A stretch of DNA of 64,000 nucleotides from Chitinophagaceae bacterium (lineage in GTDB: Bacteria > Bacteroidota > Bacteroidia > Chitinophagales > Chitinophagaceae), in NCBI GenBank assembly GCA_016719015.1, contig JADKAZ010000006.1, forward strand, positions 202,182-266,181, given 5' to 3'. The position numbers and the translations under genes were made by a program. This document shows positions 10,332-18,203 of the stretch, piece by piece (within the stretch, counting starts at the first letter, position 1; the number at the start of each line of letters is the position of its first letter). The notes beneath the pieces were generated by a model that saw nothing but the letters and a program-made list of their open reading frames with translations, was not told the DNA's origin and did no database searches.

Positions 10332-12044
10332 ATGAAATTTTGCAGAATATTACTGTTAACGCTACTGATTTTTCCAGTATGTCTTGTTGCGCAAAACAGG
10401 TATGATGTGGTGATTGATGAGATTATGGCTGACCCAACCCCGCAAATTGGTTTACCCAATAATGAATGGCTGGAATTGAAAAATACAACCACGGCTCCGA
10501 TTAATTTACAAAACTGGAGAATTGGTGATGCTACCGGGCAAAGCGGACCAATGCCCAATTTTACTTTACAGCCGGATAGCTTTGTGATTATTTGCACCGG
10601 TAGTGCTGTTGCCGCCATGTCTGCATTTGGCACAACAATATCTGTTACCAGCTTCCCTTCATTAGATAATGATGGTGACCAGTTGTTTCTGAGATCAGCT
10701 AACGGAAGAACGATTCATGCAGTTAGCTACACTTCAGGATGGTATCAGAATGAAGTAAAAAAAGATGGTGGCTGGACATTAGAGATGATTGATACTAAAA
10801 GTCCCTGTGCCGGCATCAGTAACTGGAAAGCCAGTATACAGGTAACGGGTGGCACTCCGGGAAAGAAAAACGCTGTTGATGCAATTAATAACGATGCGAC
10901 ATCTCCTAAATTAAAAAGAGCTTATACCACCGACAATGTAACAATCGTTTTGATGTACGATGAGCCAGTGGATAGTTTATCCGGGGCAACATTAGCCAAC
11001 TATAGTATTGATGGAGGTTTAACTTTTGTAAGTGCCACAGCTATTGCCCCTTTATTTAACCTGGTGCAGCTAGTATCAAGTACCCCTTTGGTGGCAAATA
11101 CAGTATACACCATTACCGCCAGCAATGTAAAAGATTGTAAAAACAATACTATTGGCTCTGCGAATAAAGTAAGAGTGGGGCTACCCGTGGATGCATCAGC
11201 AGGCGAATGGATTATCAATGAAATACTGTTCAACCCCCGGCCAAACGGATTTGATTTTGTAGAATTTTATAACAACAGTAATAAAATTTTTGATGCCTCG
11301 AAATTATACATTGCCAACAGGAACAGCAGTGGTGTTGTCAGTTCTATTAAAGTATTAAGCACAACTCCGTATTACGTTTTTCCTGGCGACTATATAGTAG
11401 AAACAGACGATGCAGATAACCTTGCCCTGCAGTACCTTGTTAAAAATCCGGATAATGTATTGACGGTTTCCTCTCCCCCATCTTTTCCAGATACGGAAGG
11501 CTCCGTGGTGGCATTGAATTTTCAGGGTAATGTAATAGATGAAGTAATGTACAAAGACGACTGGCATTTTAAACTCATTGATGATAACGAGGGTGTTTCG
11601 CTGGAAAGAATAGACCCCGATGGGCCATCACAAAATGAGACGAACTGGCATAGTGCCGCATCCACAGCAGGCTATGGGACGCCAACCTATAAAAATTCGC
11701 AGTATAAATTATTAAATGCTATAACTGCAACAATACAGGTAACCCCAAAGATATTTTCACCAGACAATGATGGGCGGGATGACATTGCCACTATTCAATA
11801 TGAGGTTACAGAACCGGGCTTTATTGCTAACATCACCATCTTTGATGCAGCAGGAAGACCCATCCGCAATCTTGTACGCAACGGGACATTGGGTTTGAAA
11901 GGTTACTGGAACTGGGATGGCCTTGATGATAAAGGAAATAAACTACCGGTGGGTACCTATATTATCTTCACCGAAATTTTTAACCTCCAAGGGAAAAAAT
12001 CAACATTTAAAAACCCGGTTGTTCTTGCCAGAAAATTACAATAA
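10332..12044 (+). CDS. Secreted lamin-tail-domain protein with FlgD-like C-terminal Ig domain
   Basis: A 570-residue exported protein. The ATG at 10332 gives a clean signal peptide (MKFCRILLLTLLIFPVCLVAQ); the frame is open further upstream, but without export features. Two lamin-tail (LTD) modules are visible: one after the signal (VIDEIMADPTPQIGLPNNEW...LKNTT) and one in the middle (WIINEILFNPRPNGFDFVEFYN), separated by an Ig-like segment. The last 90 residues (KIFSPDNDGRDDIATIQY...GYWNWDGLDDKGNKLPVGTY) match the FlgD Ig-like domain often used as the C-terminal module of Bacteroidota surface proteins. No canonical type A sorting domain is seen. The role is probably cell-surface binding; the ligand is unknown. 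Confidence 0.8.
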   Translation: MKFCRILLLTLLIFPVCLVAQNRYDVVIDEIMADPTPQIGLPNNEWLELKNTTTAPINLQNWRIGDATGQSGPMPNFTLQPDSFVIICTGSAVAAMSAFGTTISVTSFPSLDNDGDQLFLRSANGRTIHAVSYTSGWYQNEVKKDGGWTLEMIDTKSPCAGISNWKASIQVTGGTPGKKNAVDAINNDATSPKLKRAYTTDNVTIVLMYDEPVDSLSGATLANYSIDGGLTFVSATAIAPLFNLVQLVSSTPLVANTVYTITASNVKDCKNNTIGSANKVRVGLPVDASAGEWIINEILFNPRPNGFDFVEFYNNSNKIFDASKLYIANRNSSGVVSSIKVLSTTPYYVFPGDYIVETDDADNLALQYLVKNPDNVLTVSSPPSFPDTEGSVVALNFQGNVIDEVMYKDDWHFKLIDDNEGVSLERIDPDGPSQNETNWHSAASTAGYGTPTYKNSQYKLLNAITATIQVTPKIFSPDNDGRDDIATIQYEVTEPGFIANITIFDAAGRPIRNLVRNGTLGLKGYWNWDGLDDKGNKLPVGTYIIFTEIFNLQGKKSTFKNPVVLARKLQ

Positions 12045-12059
12045 ACCACCACTAACAAC

Positions 12060-12710
12060 ATGTATCAAAACAATCAGCAACTGATTAAAGCATCAGTCAT
12101 TATCGTAATTATTGCCGGTGTTCTCGGCGCATTGTCCATATTTACCGGAGGACTTGATGCTTCCAGTGCAAAACTTTTCAGCATCTCCTTCATTCTTATT
12201 CTTTTTGGCATTACCGGAACCATCTCTTTTGTTGTTACCGGCAAACCACAATACAAAGCACTTGGTACAGCCGGCATGGTAGTATCGGCAATTACCTTTC
12301 TCTTATTTTTTATCGTGATTCTTACAGAGGTTGCTGACACTGGAATTTTTCAATTAGGCTTTTGCCTCATGATTGCCTCTATTGCTCTTGCACATATCTG
12401 CCTGCTGCATCATTTTAATTTGCAAAACAAGTATGCCCTTTATGCCCGCATGACTGCTACATCGGCCATTGCTATCTTCTCCCTGATACTTATTGTGAAG
12501 GTTTTTGAACCTTTCCCAAGCCTGTATAGTTTAGGATATAACCAGTCGGCACTTAAACTTCTTGTTGCAGCGTTGGTAATTGACTTAGCCGCTACTTTAT
12601 TAGTACCGCTTTGCAATCGTCTGAAAGTTGAAGAGCCTATCGAATTGACATTTACAACGGAAGAAAATCCACCTGCAACTTCACAGGAAGAACAAAATTC
12701 CGCCATATAA
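12060..12710 (+). CDS. Six-helix membrane protein of unknown function
   Basis: 216 residues with about six hydrophobic segments (starting near residues 10, 40, 70, 95, 125 and 160) and a polar, acidic C-terminal tail (TTEENPPATSQEEQNS). I do not recognise the family. It starts 15 bp after the lamin-tail gene and may share its transcript; a strong hairpin terminator follows. Confidence 0.75.
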   Translation: MYQNNQQLIKASVIIVIIAGVLGALSIFTGGLDASSAKLFSISFILILFGITGTISFVVTGKPQYKALGTAGMVVSAITFLLFFIVILTEVADTGIFQLGFCLMIASIALAHICLLHHFNLQNKYALYARMTATSAIAIFSLILIVKVFEPFPSLYSLGYNQSALKLLVAALVIDLAATLLVPLCNRLKVEEPIELTFTTEENPPATSQEEQNSAI

Positions 12711-12711
12711 A

Positions 12712-12743
12712 GTAAAAAGCTTCTCAGATGGAGAAGCTTTTTA
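12712..12743. terminator. Bidirectional terminator between convergent genes
   Basis: A GTAAAAAGCTTCTC/GAGAAGCTTTTTAC stem closes around a short loop; A- and T-runs on either side let it serve the membrane protein gene and the convergent kinase gene. Confidence 0.88.
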
Positions 12744-12775
12744 CTTTAGTGCAAATAATTACAAATAATTATTTG

Positions 12776-13699
12776 TTATACCAGTTCAATCTCAAAGCTC
12801 ACCAAGTCCTTAAACTGCTGTATCCGGTTATGGATGTCATTACTATTTATTTCTTTTAACCGGGTAGCCCCGAATTTTTCCACACAGAAACTAGCCATAG
12901 CTGAACCTACGATGATGCCTCTTTTCATGTTCTCAAAAGAGATGTCACCAGACTTGGCAAGGTGACCTATAAATCCACCAGCAAAAGTATCACCGGCACC
13001 CGTTGGATCAAACACATCTTCTAATGGCAAAGCAGGAGCAAAGAAAACTTCATCTCCATGAAATAATAACGCACCGTGTTCTCCTTTTTTAATAATGAGA
13101 TACTTCGGCCCCATTTGCAAAATAGCTTTCGCTGCTTTTACTAATGAAAATAAACCGGTTAGCTGCCTTGCTTCAGCATCATTTACAATCAGCATATCCA
13201 CATATTTCAATACTATCTTAAGATCAGGCATTGCCGATTCCATCCAAAAATTCATAGTATCCATAGCTATCAGCTTTGGCCTTTTTGTCAGCTCCTGGAT
13301 TACGTTCAATTGAATTTTCGGTGCCAGGTTACCCAACATTAAAAATTCAGCTCCCTGGTAACTATCAGGTACTTTGGGGTCGAAATCTGCCAGTACATTC
13401 AAGTCGGTAATCAACGTATCCCGGCTGTTCATGTCTTCGTGATAGCGGCCACTCCAGAAAAAAGATTTTTTATCCGGTACAATTTCCACTCCATCCAGAT
13501 GAATACCTCTTTGTCTGAGTTCGTCCATTTCTTCTTTGGGAAAATCATACCCGACAATAGAAATCTGTTGAACAGGTTTTACAAAATTGCAGGCTGCATA
13601 AGCCACATATAATGCTGAGCCACCCACTATCTGGTCAGTTTTTCCAAATGGTGTTTCAATAGCATCAAAGGCCATGGTACCGACTGTAATTAGAGACAT
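12776..13699 (-). CDS. PfkB-family sugar/nucleoside kinase
   Basis: A 307-residue ribokinase-fold kinase. The glycine-rich N-terminal region (GGSALYVAYAACNF) and the anion-hole/catalytic motif DPTGAGDTFAGGFIG, in which the second Asp is the base, are both intact. The substrate cannot be read from the sequence: candidates are a sugar, a sugar phosphate or adenosine. The frame is complete and the gene shares a bidirectional terminator with its convergent neighbour. Its upstream region holds the heptamer array described separately. Confidence 0.9.
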   Translation of the reverse strand: MSLITVGTMAFDAIETPFGKTDQIVGGSALYVAYAACNFVKPVQQISIVGYDFPKEEMDELRQRGIHLDGVEIVPDKKSFFWSGRYHEDMNSRDTLITDLNVLADFDPKVPDSYQGAEFLMLGNLAPKIQLNVIQELTKRPKLIAMDTMNFWMESAMPDLKIVLKYVDMLIVNDAEARQLTGLFSLVKAAKAILQMGPKYLIIKKGEHGALLFHGDEVFFAPALPLEDVFDPTGAGDTFAGGFIGHLAKSGDISFENMKRGIIVGSAMASFCVEKFGATRLKEINSNDIHNRIQQFKDLVSFEIELV

Positions 13700-13726
13700 A
13701 AAAAATAATTATAATTTCAATATATT

Positions 13727-13799
13727 TTGAGTCCGAGGCCGGAAGTCACTAGTCGGGAATAAGAGACTCCTGACTTAAGACTTTTGACTACTGACTACC
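13727..13799. repeat. Inverted array of 7-bp repeats (NNNAGTC then GACTNNN)
   Basis: From 13727 the sequence reads in strict 7-bp steps as TTGAGTC, CGAGGCC (degenerate), GGAAGTC, ACTAGTC. After a 10-bp spacer it turns over, and from 13765 reads GACTCCT, GACTTAA, GACTTTT, GACTACT, GACTACC. The AGTC and GACT cores are complementary, so the whole element can fold as a long hairpin with 4-bp stems every 7 bp (AAGTCA pairs with TGACTT). It lies between the kinase gene and a small secreted protein gene. Confidence 0.88.
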
Positions 13800-13886
13800 T
13801 GAAAGGCTTGCAAACCTACATGAATTTTGGGTCTGGGAGAAGCAATCCCTCTCTTTTTAATACCTTTGAATATATCCATCCGTATT

Positions 13887-14432
13887 ATGATTAAACGCCT
13901 TTTGCTAACGACAAATCTTTTCTGTGTTTTTACCTTTTCCCAGGCACAGTTTGATACGAGTTTTATCAAAACAAATATCCGCCACTGTGCCGATAGTCTC
14001 ACTTATAGCTTCAAGACACAGAACTGGAATACTTTCACCCGGTACAGCTATCCCGCAATGGTTGCAACAATTGGCGGTACAAAGGAATTCATCACTTATA
14101 TAACACAGATGTTTAGCCAGGTGCCCGATACTGCCTGGAAAAAATATGAAACGGGGAAAATTTTACAGGTAATTAAATCTGGCAAGGATTTTCAGTCGAT
14201 TATTGAATTAAAAACAATTATCGAATGGCAAGATAACCGGATTACCACCACCTCGCATCTGATAGGTGAATCATGGGATGGTGGTATGTTCTGGACATTC
14301 TTCGACTCACAAGGTGACCGTACTGCAGCCAAACAGATACATCCCGGACTTAGTGAACAATTGATTATTCCACAAAGAGAGGAAACAAAAGAGCCGCTTA
14401 CCAAACCAACCAACTCAAAGATCAGTCGCTGA
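13887..14432 (+). CDS. Small secreted protein of unknown function
   Basis: The ATG at 13887 gives a 181-residue protein with a signal peptide (MIKRLLLTTNLFCVFTFSQAQ). The rest is a single small alpha/beta domain (CADSLTYSFKTQNWNTFTRYSYPAMV...) reminiscent of SnoaL/NTF2-like folds, but I cannot assign a family. The stop codon is 40 bp before the TetR gene. The frame is intact. Confidence 0.7.
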   Translation: MIKRLLLTTNLFCVFTFSQAQFDTSFIKTNIRHCADSLTYSFKTQNWNTFTRYSYPAMVATIGGTKEFITYITQMFSQVPDTAWKKYETGKILQVIKSGKDFQSIIELKTIIEWQDNRITTTSHLIGESWDGGMFWTFFDSQGDRTAAKQIHPGLSEQLIIPQREETKEPLTKPTNSKISR

Positions 14433-14461
14433 TTGTCATGACCCACTTGAGTCCCGTTTAT

Positions 14462-14469
14462 TATCTTTG
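14462..14469 (+). promoter_or_regulatory. -7 promoter box for the tetR-paaE operon
   Basis: TATCTTTG is an exact match to the Bacteroidota -7 consensus TAnnTTTG and ends 3 bp before the ATG at 14473. Transcription starting the usual few bases after the box would give a leaderless or nearly leaderless mRNA. A TTG at 14433 lies about 26 bp upstream, slightly far for the -33 element. Confidence 0.6.
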
Positions 14470-14472
14470 AGC

Positions 14473-15066
14473 ATGGCCAAAACACAACGAAAGAAAGCTT
14501 CTAAAAAAGAATTAATACTGAAACGGGCTGCTGCCATGTTCCGGGAAAAGGGATTTGCCGCCACGTCCATGCGGGACCTGGCTGAAACGGTAGGTATAGA
14601 AGCAGCCAGCCTGTACAATCATATCCGGTCGAAAAATGAAATACTGGAAGCTATTTGTTTTGATGTGGCCAATATCTTCAACATTAATATTGAAACAATT
14701 GAAGCCGGTAATCAAAAAGCAATTACTAAAATTGACAACCTGCTGCGTTTTCATATAAAGCAGATGATTGAAAAATATGAAGAAGTATATGTAAGCGACC
14801 GGGAGTGGAAACATTTAGAAGAGCCATATCTCTCCAACTTTCAAACGCAGCGACGGAACTACAGAAAAAAATTTGCTGCTATTATTGAAGAAGGCATTGC
14901 TAAAAATGAAATCCGGAAAATTGATGCTCCTACTGCTGTATTGATAATACTTCATGCAATCAGTGGCATTGAGAGCTGGCATCGCAGCCGTGCAAAAATC
15001 AATGCACAGGAGCTGGAAGATAATATGGTAATGATTATGATTGATGGTTTACGAAAACATGCCTGA
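14473..15066 (+). CDS. TetR-family regulator, probable phenylacetate-pathway repressor
   Basis: A 197-residue TetR-type regulator. The N-terminal helix-turn-helix is clear (AMFREKGFAATSMRDLAETV, then ASLYNHIRSKNEILEAICFD), followed by an all-helical ligand domain. An in-frame TTG at 14467 overlaps the -7 box, so the ATG at 14473 is preferred. The gene ends 3 bp before paaE and is almost certainly co-transcribed with it, so control of phenylacetate degradation with a CoA thioester as inducer is likely by analogy to PaaR regulators. That function is inferred from context. Confidence 0.88.
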   Translation: MAKTQRKKASKKELILKRAAAMFREKGFAATSMRDLAETVGIEAASLYNHIRSKNEILEAICFDVANIFNINIETIEAGNQKAITKIDNLLRFHIKQMIEKYEEVYVSDREWKHLEEPYLSNFQTQRRNYRKKFAAIIEEGIAKNEIRKIDAPTAVLIILHAISGIESWHRSRAKINAQELEDNMVMIMIDGLRKHA

Positions 15067-15069
15067 TTT

Positions 15070-16146
15070 ATGTCTATTCATTTTCACCCTCTTACAATAA
15101 AAGAGGTAAAAAAAGAAACCGAGGATTGTGTTTCTGTTACGTTTGAAATCCCTGAAACTTTACAAAAGGATTTTAATTTTAAGCAGGGGCAAAGCCTGTC
15201 CATGCGAACCACAATTAACAATGAAGAAGTTCGCCGCACTTATTCCATCTGCAGCTCCCCATTAGATAACGAATGGAAAGTCGCTATCAAAAAAGTGGAT
15301 GGCGGTTTGTTTTCTTCCTTTGCCAACAGCGAATTGAAAAAAGGCGATGTGCTGGAAGTGATGCAGCCGGTTGGAAAATTTTACGTTGAACTAAACCCTG
15401 CCAACACCAACAATTATCTTGGCTTTGCCGCCGGGAGCGGAATCACTCCTGTTCTTTCAATCATCAAAACAACGTTGCGTACCGAACCGAACAGCAGTTT
15501 TACATTAGTATATGGAAATAAAAATCGCCATTCGATTATCTTCTTTGAAGAACTGGAAGGATTAAAGAATAAATATCTTGACCGGTTCAACCTCATTAAT
15601 ATACTCAGCCGGGAACGAACCGATGCCACTATTAATTTTGGAAGAATCAACACAGAAAAACTAACAGAACTGGAAAAGCTGGTTGATTATGCTTCTTTCG
15701 ACGAAGCATTTGTTTGCGGACCCGAAGAAATGATTTTTTGTGTGAAGGATTTCCTGGAAGCAAAAGGAATTGATAAGAAGAAAATACATTTTGAGTTGTT
15801 TACAACACCGGGACAGAAGAAGTCCACGGTCTATAGTCAACAGTCCACCGATAGCGGACCAACGAGTAAAATATCTGTAAAAGTAGATGGCCGTTCATTT
15901 GATTTTGATTTGTCGCTGACCAGTGAAACAACCATATTAGATGCAGCTTTAAAACAAGGAGCTGATCTGCCTTTTGCCTGCAAAGGCGGTGTATGCTGTA
16001 CCTGTAAAGCCAGACTGCTCGAGGGTGAAGTAAGTATGGATGTACACTGGGGGCTGGAAGAAGAAGAAATTGAACAGGGATACATCTTGGCCTGTCAATC
16101 ACATCCCAAAACAGAAAAGGTGGTGGTGGATTTTGATGTGAAATAA
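15070..16146 (+). CDS. paaE: Phenylacetyl-CoA epoxidase reductase PaaE
   Basis: The NAD(P)H-dependent flavin/iron-sulfur reductase that passes electrons to the PaaABC oxygenase. The 358 residues comprise an FAD-binding barrel (RRTYSICSSPLD), a nucleotide-binding domain (FAAGSGITPVLSIIKTTL, FVCGPEEMI) and a C-terminal plant-type ferredoxin whose 2Fe-2S ligands are Cys304, Cys309, Cys312 and Cys342. The order FNR module then ferredoxin is diagnostic of PaaE. The linker before the ferredoxin domain (around residues 250-262) is encoded by a heptamer repeat inserted in frame. The gene is intact, unlike its partners paaABCD 23 kb away. No obvious terminator follows. Confidence 0.94.
   Translation: MSIHFHPLTIKEVKKETEDCVSVTFEIPETLQKDFNFKQGQSLSMRTTINNEEVRRTYSICSSPLDNEWKVAIKKVDGGLFSSFANSELKKGDVLEVMQPVGKFYVELNPANTNNYLGFAAGSGITPVLSIIKTTLRTEPNSSFTLVYGNKNRHSIIFFEELEGLKNKYLDRFNLINILSRERTDATINFGRINTEKLTELEKLVDYASFDEAFVCGPEEMIFCVKDFLEAKGIDKKKIHFELFTTPGQKKSTVYSQQSTDSGPTSKISVKVDGRSFDFDLSLTSETTILDAALKQGADLPFACKGGVCCTCKARLLEGEVSMDVHWGLEEEEIEQGYILACQSHPKTEKVVVDFDVK
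15818..15845 (-). repeat. Four GACTNNN heptamers inside the paaE linker
   Basis: Read on the plus strand in 7-bp steps the bases are AGAAGTC, CACGGTC, TATAGTC, AACAGTC, which on the minus strand is four tandem GACTNNN units (one with GACC). This is the same core as the intergenic array 2 kb upstream. The units encode the non-conserved linker KKSTVYSQQST between the reductase and ferredoxin domains, so they are tolerated in frame. Confidence 0.8.
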
Positions 16147-16169
16147 TTGGTAAGTACCGGTTTTACAAA

Positions 16170-16484
16170 CTATGCCACTTTGCTTCTGAATAAATTTTTC
16201 TTTCTTTTACTTACCTGGAATTGCTCCCCGTTCAGCAGTGTAAGTTTATAATCGGCAGAAACCTCCGAGATAAAATGCCGGTTTACCAAATGTGTTCGAT
16301 GGATGCGGTAAAAAAAATCATCCGATAATTTTTCTTCAAACCAATGCAGGATTTTCGCCACAGTTAAAGGGTATTCATTATCAAAATACACTTTGCAGTA
16401 ACTGCTGCTGGCTTCTATGCGTATGATATTTTGTGGCATCACCACTTTTACACCTTTATTGGTAGGAATATGTATCAGGTTCAT
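16170..16484 (-). CDS. Stand-alone LytTR DNA-binding protein
   Basis: 104 residues that consist only of a LytTR domain (IIRIEASSSYCKVYFDNE...RIHRTHLVNRHFISEV, then YKLTLLNGEQFQVSKRKK). No receiver domain is fused, and no partner sensor kinase is adjacent. Single-domain LytTR proteins are common in Bacteroidota and act as transcription factors. It converges on paaE with a 23-bp gap. Confidence 0.85.
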   Translation of the reverse strand: MNLIHIPTNKGVKVVMPQNIIRIEASSSYCKVYFDNEYPLTVAKILHWFEEKLSDDFFYRIHRTHLVNRHFISEVSADYKLTLLNGEQFQVSKRKKNLFRSKVA

Positions 16485-16501
16485 TATTTAAAAATTTACT
16501 A

Positions 16502-16535
16502 AGCGTCTTTTCAACCATTATAATTGAAAAGACGC
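16502..16535 (-). terminator. Hairpin 3' of the orphan Ig-like ORF
   Basis: A perfect 13-bp stem, AGCGTCTTTTCAA/TTGAAAAGACGCT, lies just downstream (minus strand) of the ORF ending at 16543. A T-rich stretch follows after a few bases. Confidence 0.7.
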
Positions 16536-16542
16536 TGGTTTA

Positions 16543-18024
16543 TTATTTCATAATCGTAAGCTGGTAGCCTGTATTCACTGTTCCTGTGGCACCGGGATTC
16601 AATTTCAATGTCCGTACTGTCGGGTTGGAGGTTATTACCGGGTAATTTGTTTTGCCTCCGTTGATAATTACATCCGTATTCATATCCGGTAAACTATTAC
16701 AACTCCAGTTGGCCGGGTTTTCCCAGGCATTGCTTACCGTTCCCTCCCAGGTCATTCCAAACTTCAGCAGGAACACATCGCTGTAGGTAGTTCCGTTTAC
16801 CAAACAACGGTATTGATAACCATACATGGTTGTAGGTGCTGTAGTAAGGTTTAATACAGCAGTAGTGGCCCCGCTATAGATTCCGCCATCTGTAACATTG
16901 GTGTAACCCGTTCCATTATCTACCTGCCACTGGAAGGTGGTGCCGGTCATCTTGGAATCAAAACTCACATCACCATCCGGGCAAATAATATACTCGCCAC
17001 TGCTGACCTTAACACTGTCTATTAATTTAAGCAGTTCAATATTCCCTGCTGTATCGGTGGCGGTTACATAAAACTTATACGTATGTTCTGCCACACCTCT
17101 GAAGGTTGTATCTGTTCCGGTAAAATTGGATACATATAATTCCGGCGGGCCGTTATTATCTGCTACATAGATGGAATACCATTTTACTCCTGAACCGTTG
17201 GGGTCATCGGTGCCGGTGTAGGTCAATGTTATTTCTGTATCGGGTGTTATTACAGGCAGGCTGTCGAGACTGCTAATTGGTGCTACTGCATCTATGGTGT
17301 TGGTATGGATATTTGTCGGTATTACTTCATTCTGATCAAAAATAATGAATGCCCTTGCACCGATAGTGTCTAATGTTTGTGATGATGACAAAGGCTTTAT
17401 ACTAAAATTGACAAAGCCATTACCATAATCGGGTTGGGTGCTGTCTTGCAGGAACAGAAAACCAGCCAGCGGATCTTCCGGCGGTAGCAATGTAACCGGG
17501 TCTATGCCCTGGAACTCCCAGAACACCTGGTTATTAATTACATCATAGCCAGCAGTAATGTCAACATACAAACCTGTTGAATCACGGCAGTCTAACCGCT
17601 GATAATAAGAAGCGGTGCTTGCAGGAATCTCAAAACTCTGGTTATTAAAACCAAAACTTCCTAATTCCAGGGTAGCCGGGTTTTGTTTAGGTTCTATGGG
17701 TGTTGTTACTTTTATATACCTGGTTCGGGCTGTTGCTGTAGAATCATTTTCAAACATAATAGTATAAGGCATCCGGTCGTTTACACTTACCCATTTTTTA
17801 TCAGGCTGGCCATCTGGGCCGATGATAAGGTTGGGGTCTAAGGGGCGGAGAACCCACATTTTTGCATTAGCATCCCATACCCACTTATATCTTTTTTTGG
17901 TACCGCCATTGCTGCATTTTGAATAATTCGGGTGATTAGTATTTAACAGGCCATCCTGATTCCGTTCCTGCTCAAAAATTCTTATCATTTGCCAACAGTT
18001 GGATGCAATAAAGCGGCAGGTCAA
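16543..18024 (-). CDS. Orphan C-terminal half of a large secreted Ig/DPN-type protein
   Basis: A 493-codon ORF without signal peptide. From about residue 62 (LDPNLIIGPDGQPDKKWVSV) to residue 255 it matches the DPN-type module normally found late in very long Bacteroidota surface proteins. It is followed by a module for a bony-type Ig-like repeat (TLTYTGTDDPNGSGVKWY...), a PKD-like segment (WQVDNGTGYTNVTDGG) and a C-terminal tail that lacks a T9SS sorting domain. The first 60 residues look like part of another domain, and a related frame continues upstream of the start (18025-18120), so this is probably the broken remnant of a longer gene rather than a complete protein. Confidence 0.6.
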   Translation of the reverse strand: MTCRFIASNCWQMIRIFEQERNQDGLLNTNHPNYSKCSNGGTKKRYKWVWDANAKMWVLRPLDPNLIIGPDGQPDKKWVSVNDRMPYTIMFENDSTATARTRYIKVTTPIEPKQNPATLELGSFGFNNQSFEIPASTASYYQRLDCRDSTGLYVDITAGYDVINNQVFWEFQGIDPVTLLPPEDPLAGFLFLQDSTQPDYGNGFVNFSIKPLSSSQTLDTIGARAFIIFDQNEVIPTNIHTNTIDAVAPISSLDSLPVITPDTEITLTYTGTDDPNGSGVKWYSIYVADNNGPPELYVSNFTGTDTTFRGVAEHTYKFYVTATDTAGNIELLKLIDSVKVSSGEYIICPDGDVSFDSKMTGTTFQWQVDNGTGYTNVTDGGIYSGATTAVLNLTTAPTTMYGYQYRCLVNGTTYSDVFLLKFGMTWEGTVSNAWENPANWSCNSLPDMNTDVIINGGKTNYPVITSNPTVRTLKLNPGATGTVNTGYQLTIMK

Positions 18025-18203
18025 ATTTCACCACCACATTCACTGGTTTCACCAATATATTGCCCCAATCAGAACAGAAATCAGTTAATTCCTTCCTGTA
18101 AATAGGTTTAAATTTGCGCAGATTCTAATCCCCGGGTTTTCATTGCATTCATTGTCGTACCAAGAATCCCCAACAGCAAAAGATTTGTTCATCGCCTTTA
18201 ATC
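18025..18203 (-). other. Frame-scrambled stretch between the RHS tip and the orphan ORF
   Basis: No continuous frame, but protein-like pieces on the minus strand (for example GNRPVEIKGDEQIFCCWG continuing the RHS tip, and KPVNVVVKFDLPLYC leading towards the orphan ORF) change frame several times. This suggests either accumulated indels or a low-quality consensus. Confidence 0.5.

Noticed and set aside
13727..13799. CRISPR array
   Set aside because: Repeat unit is 7 bp with no spacers of CRISPR size and no cas genes.
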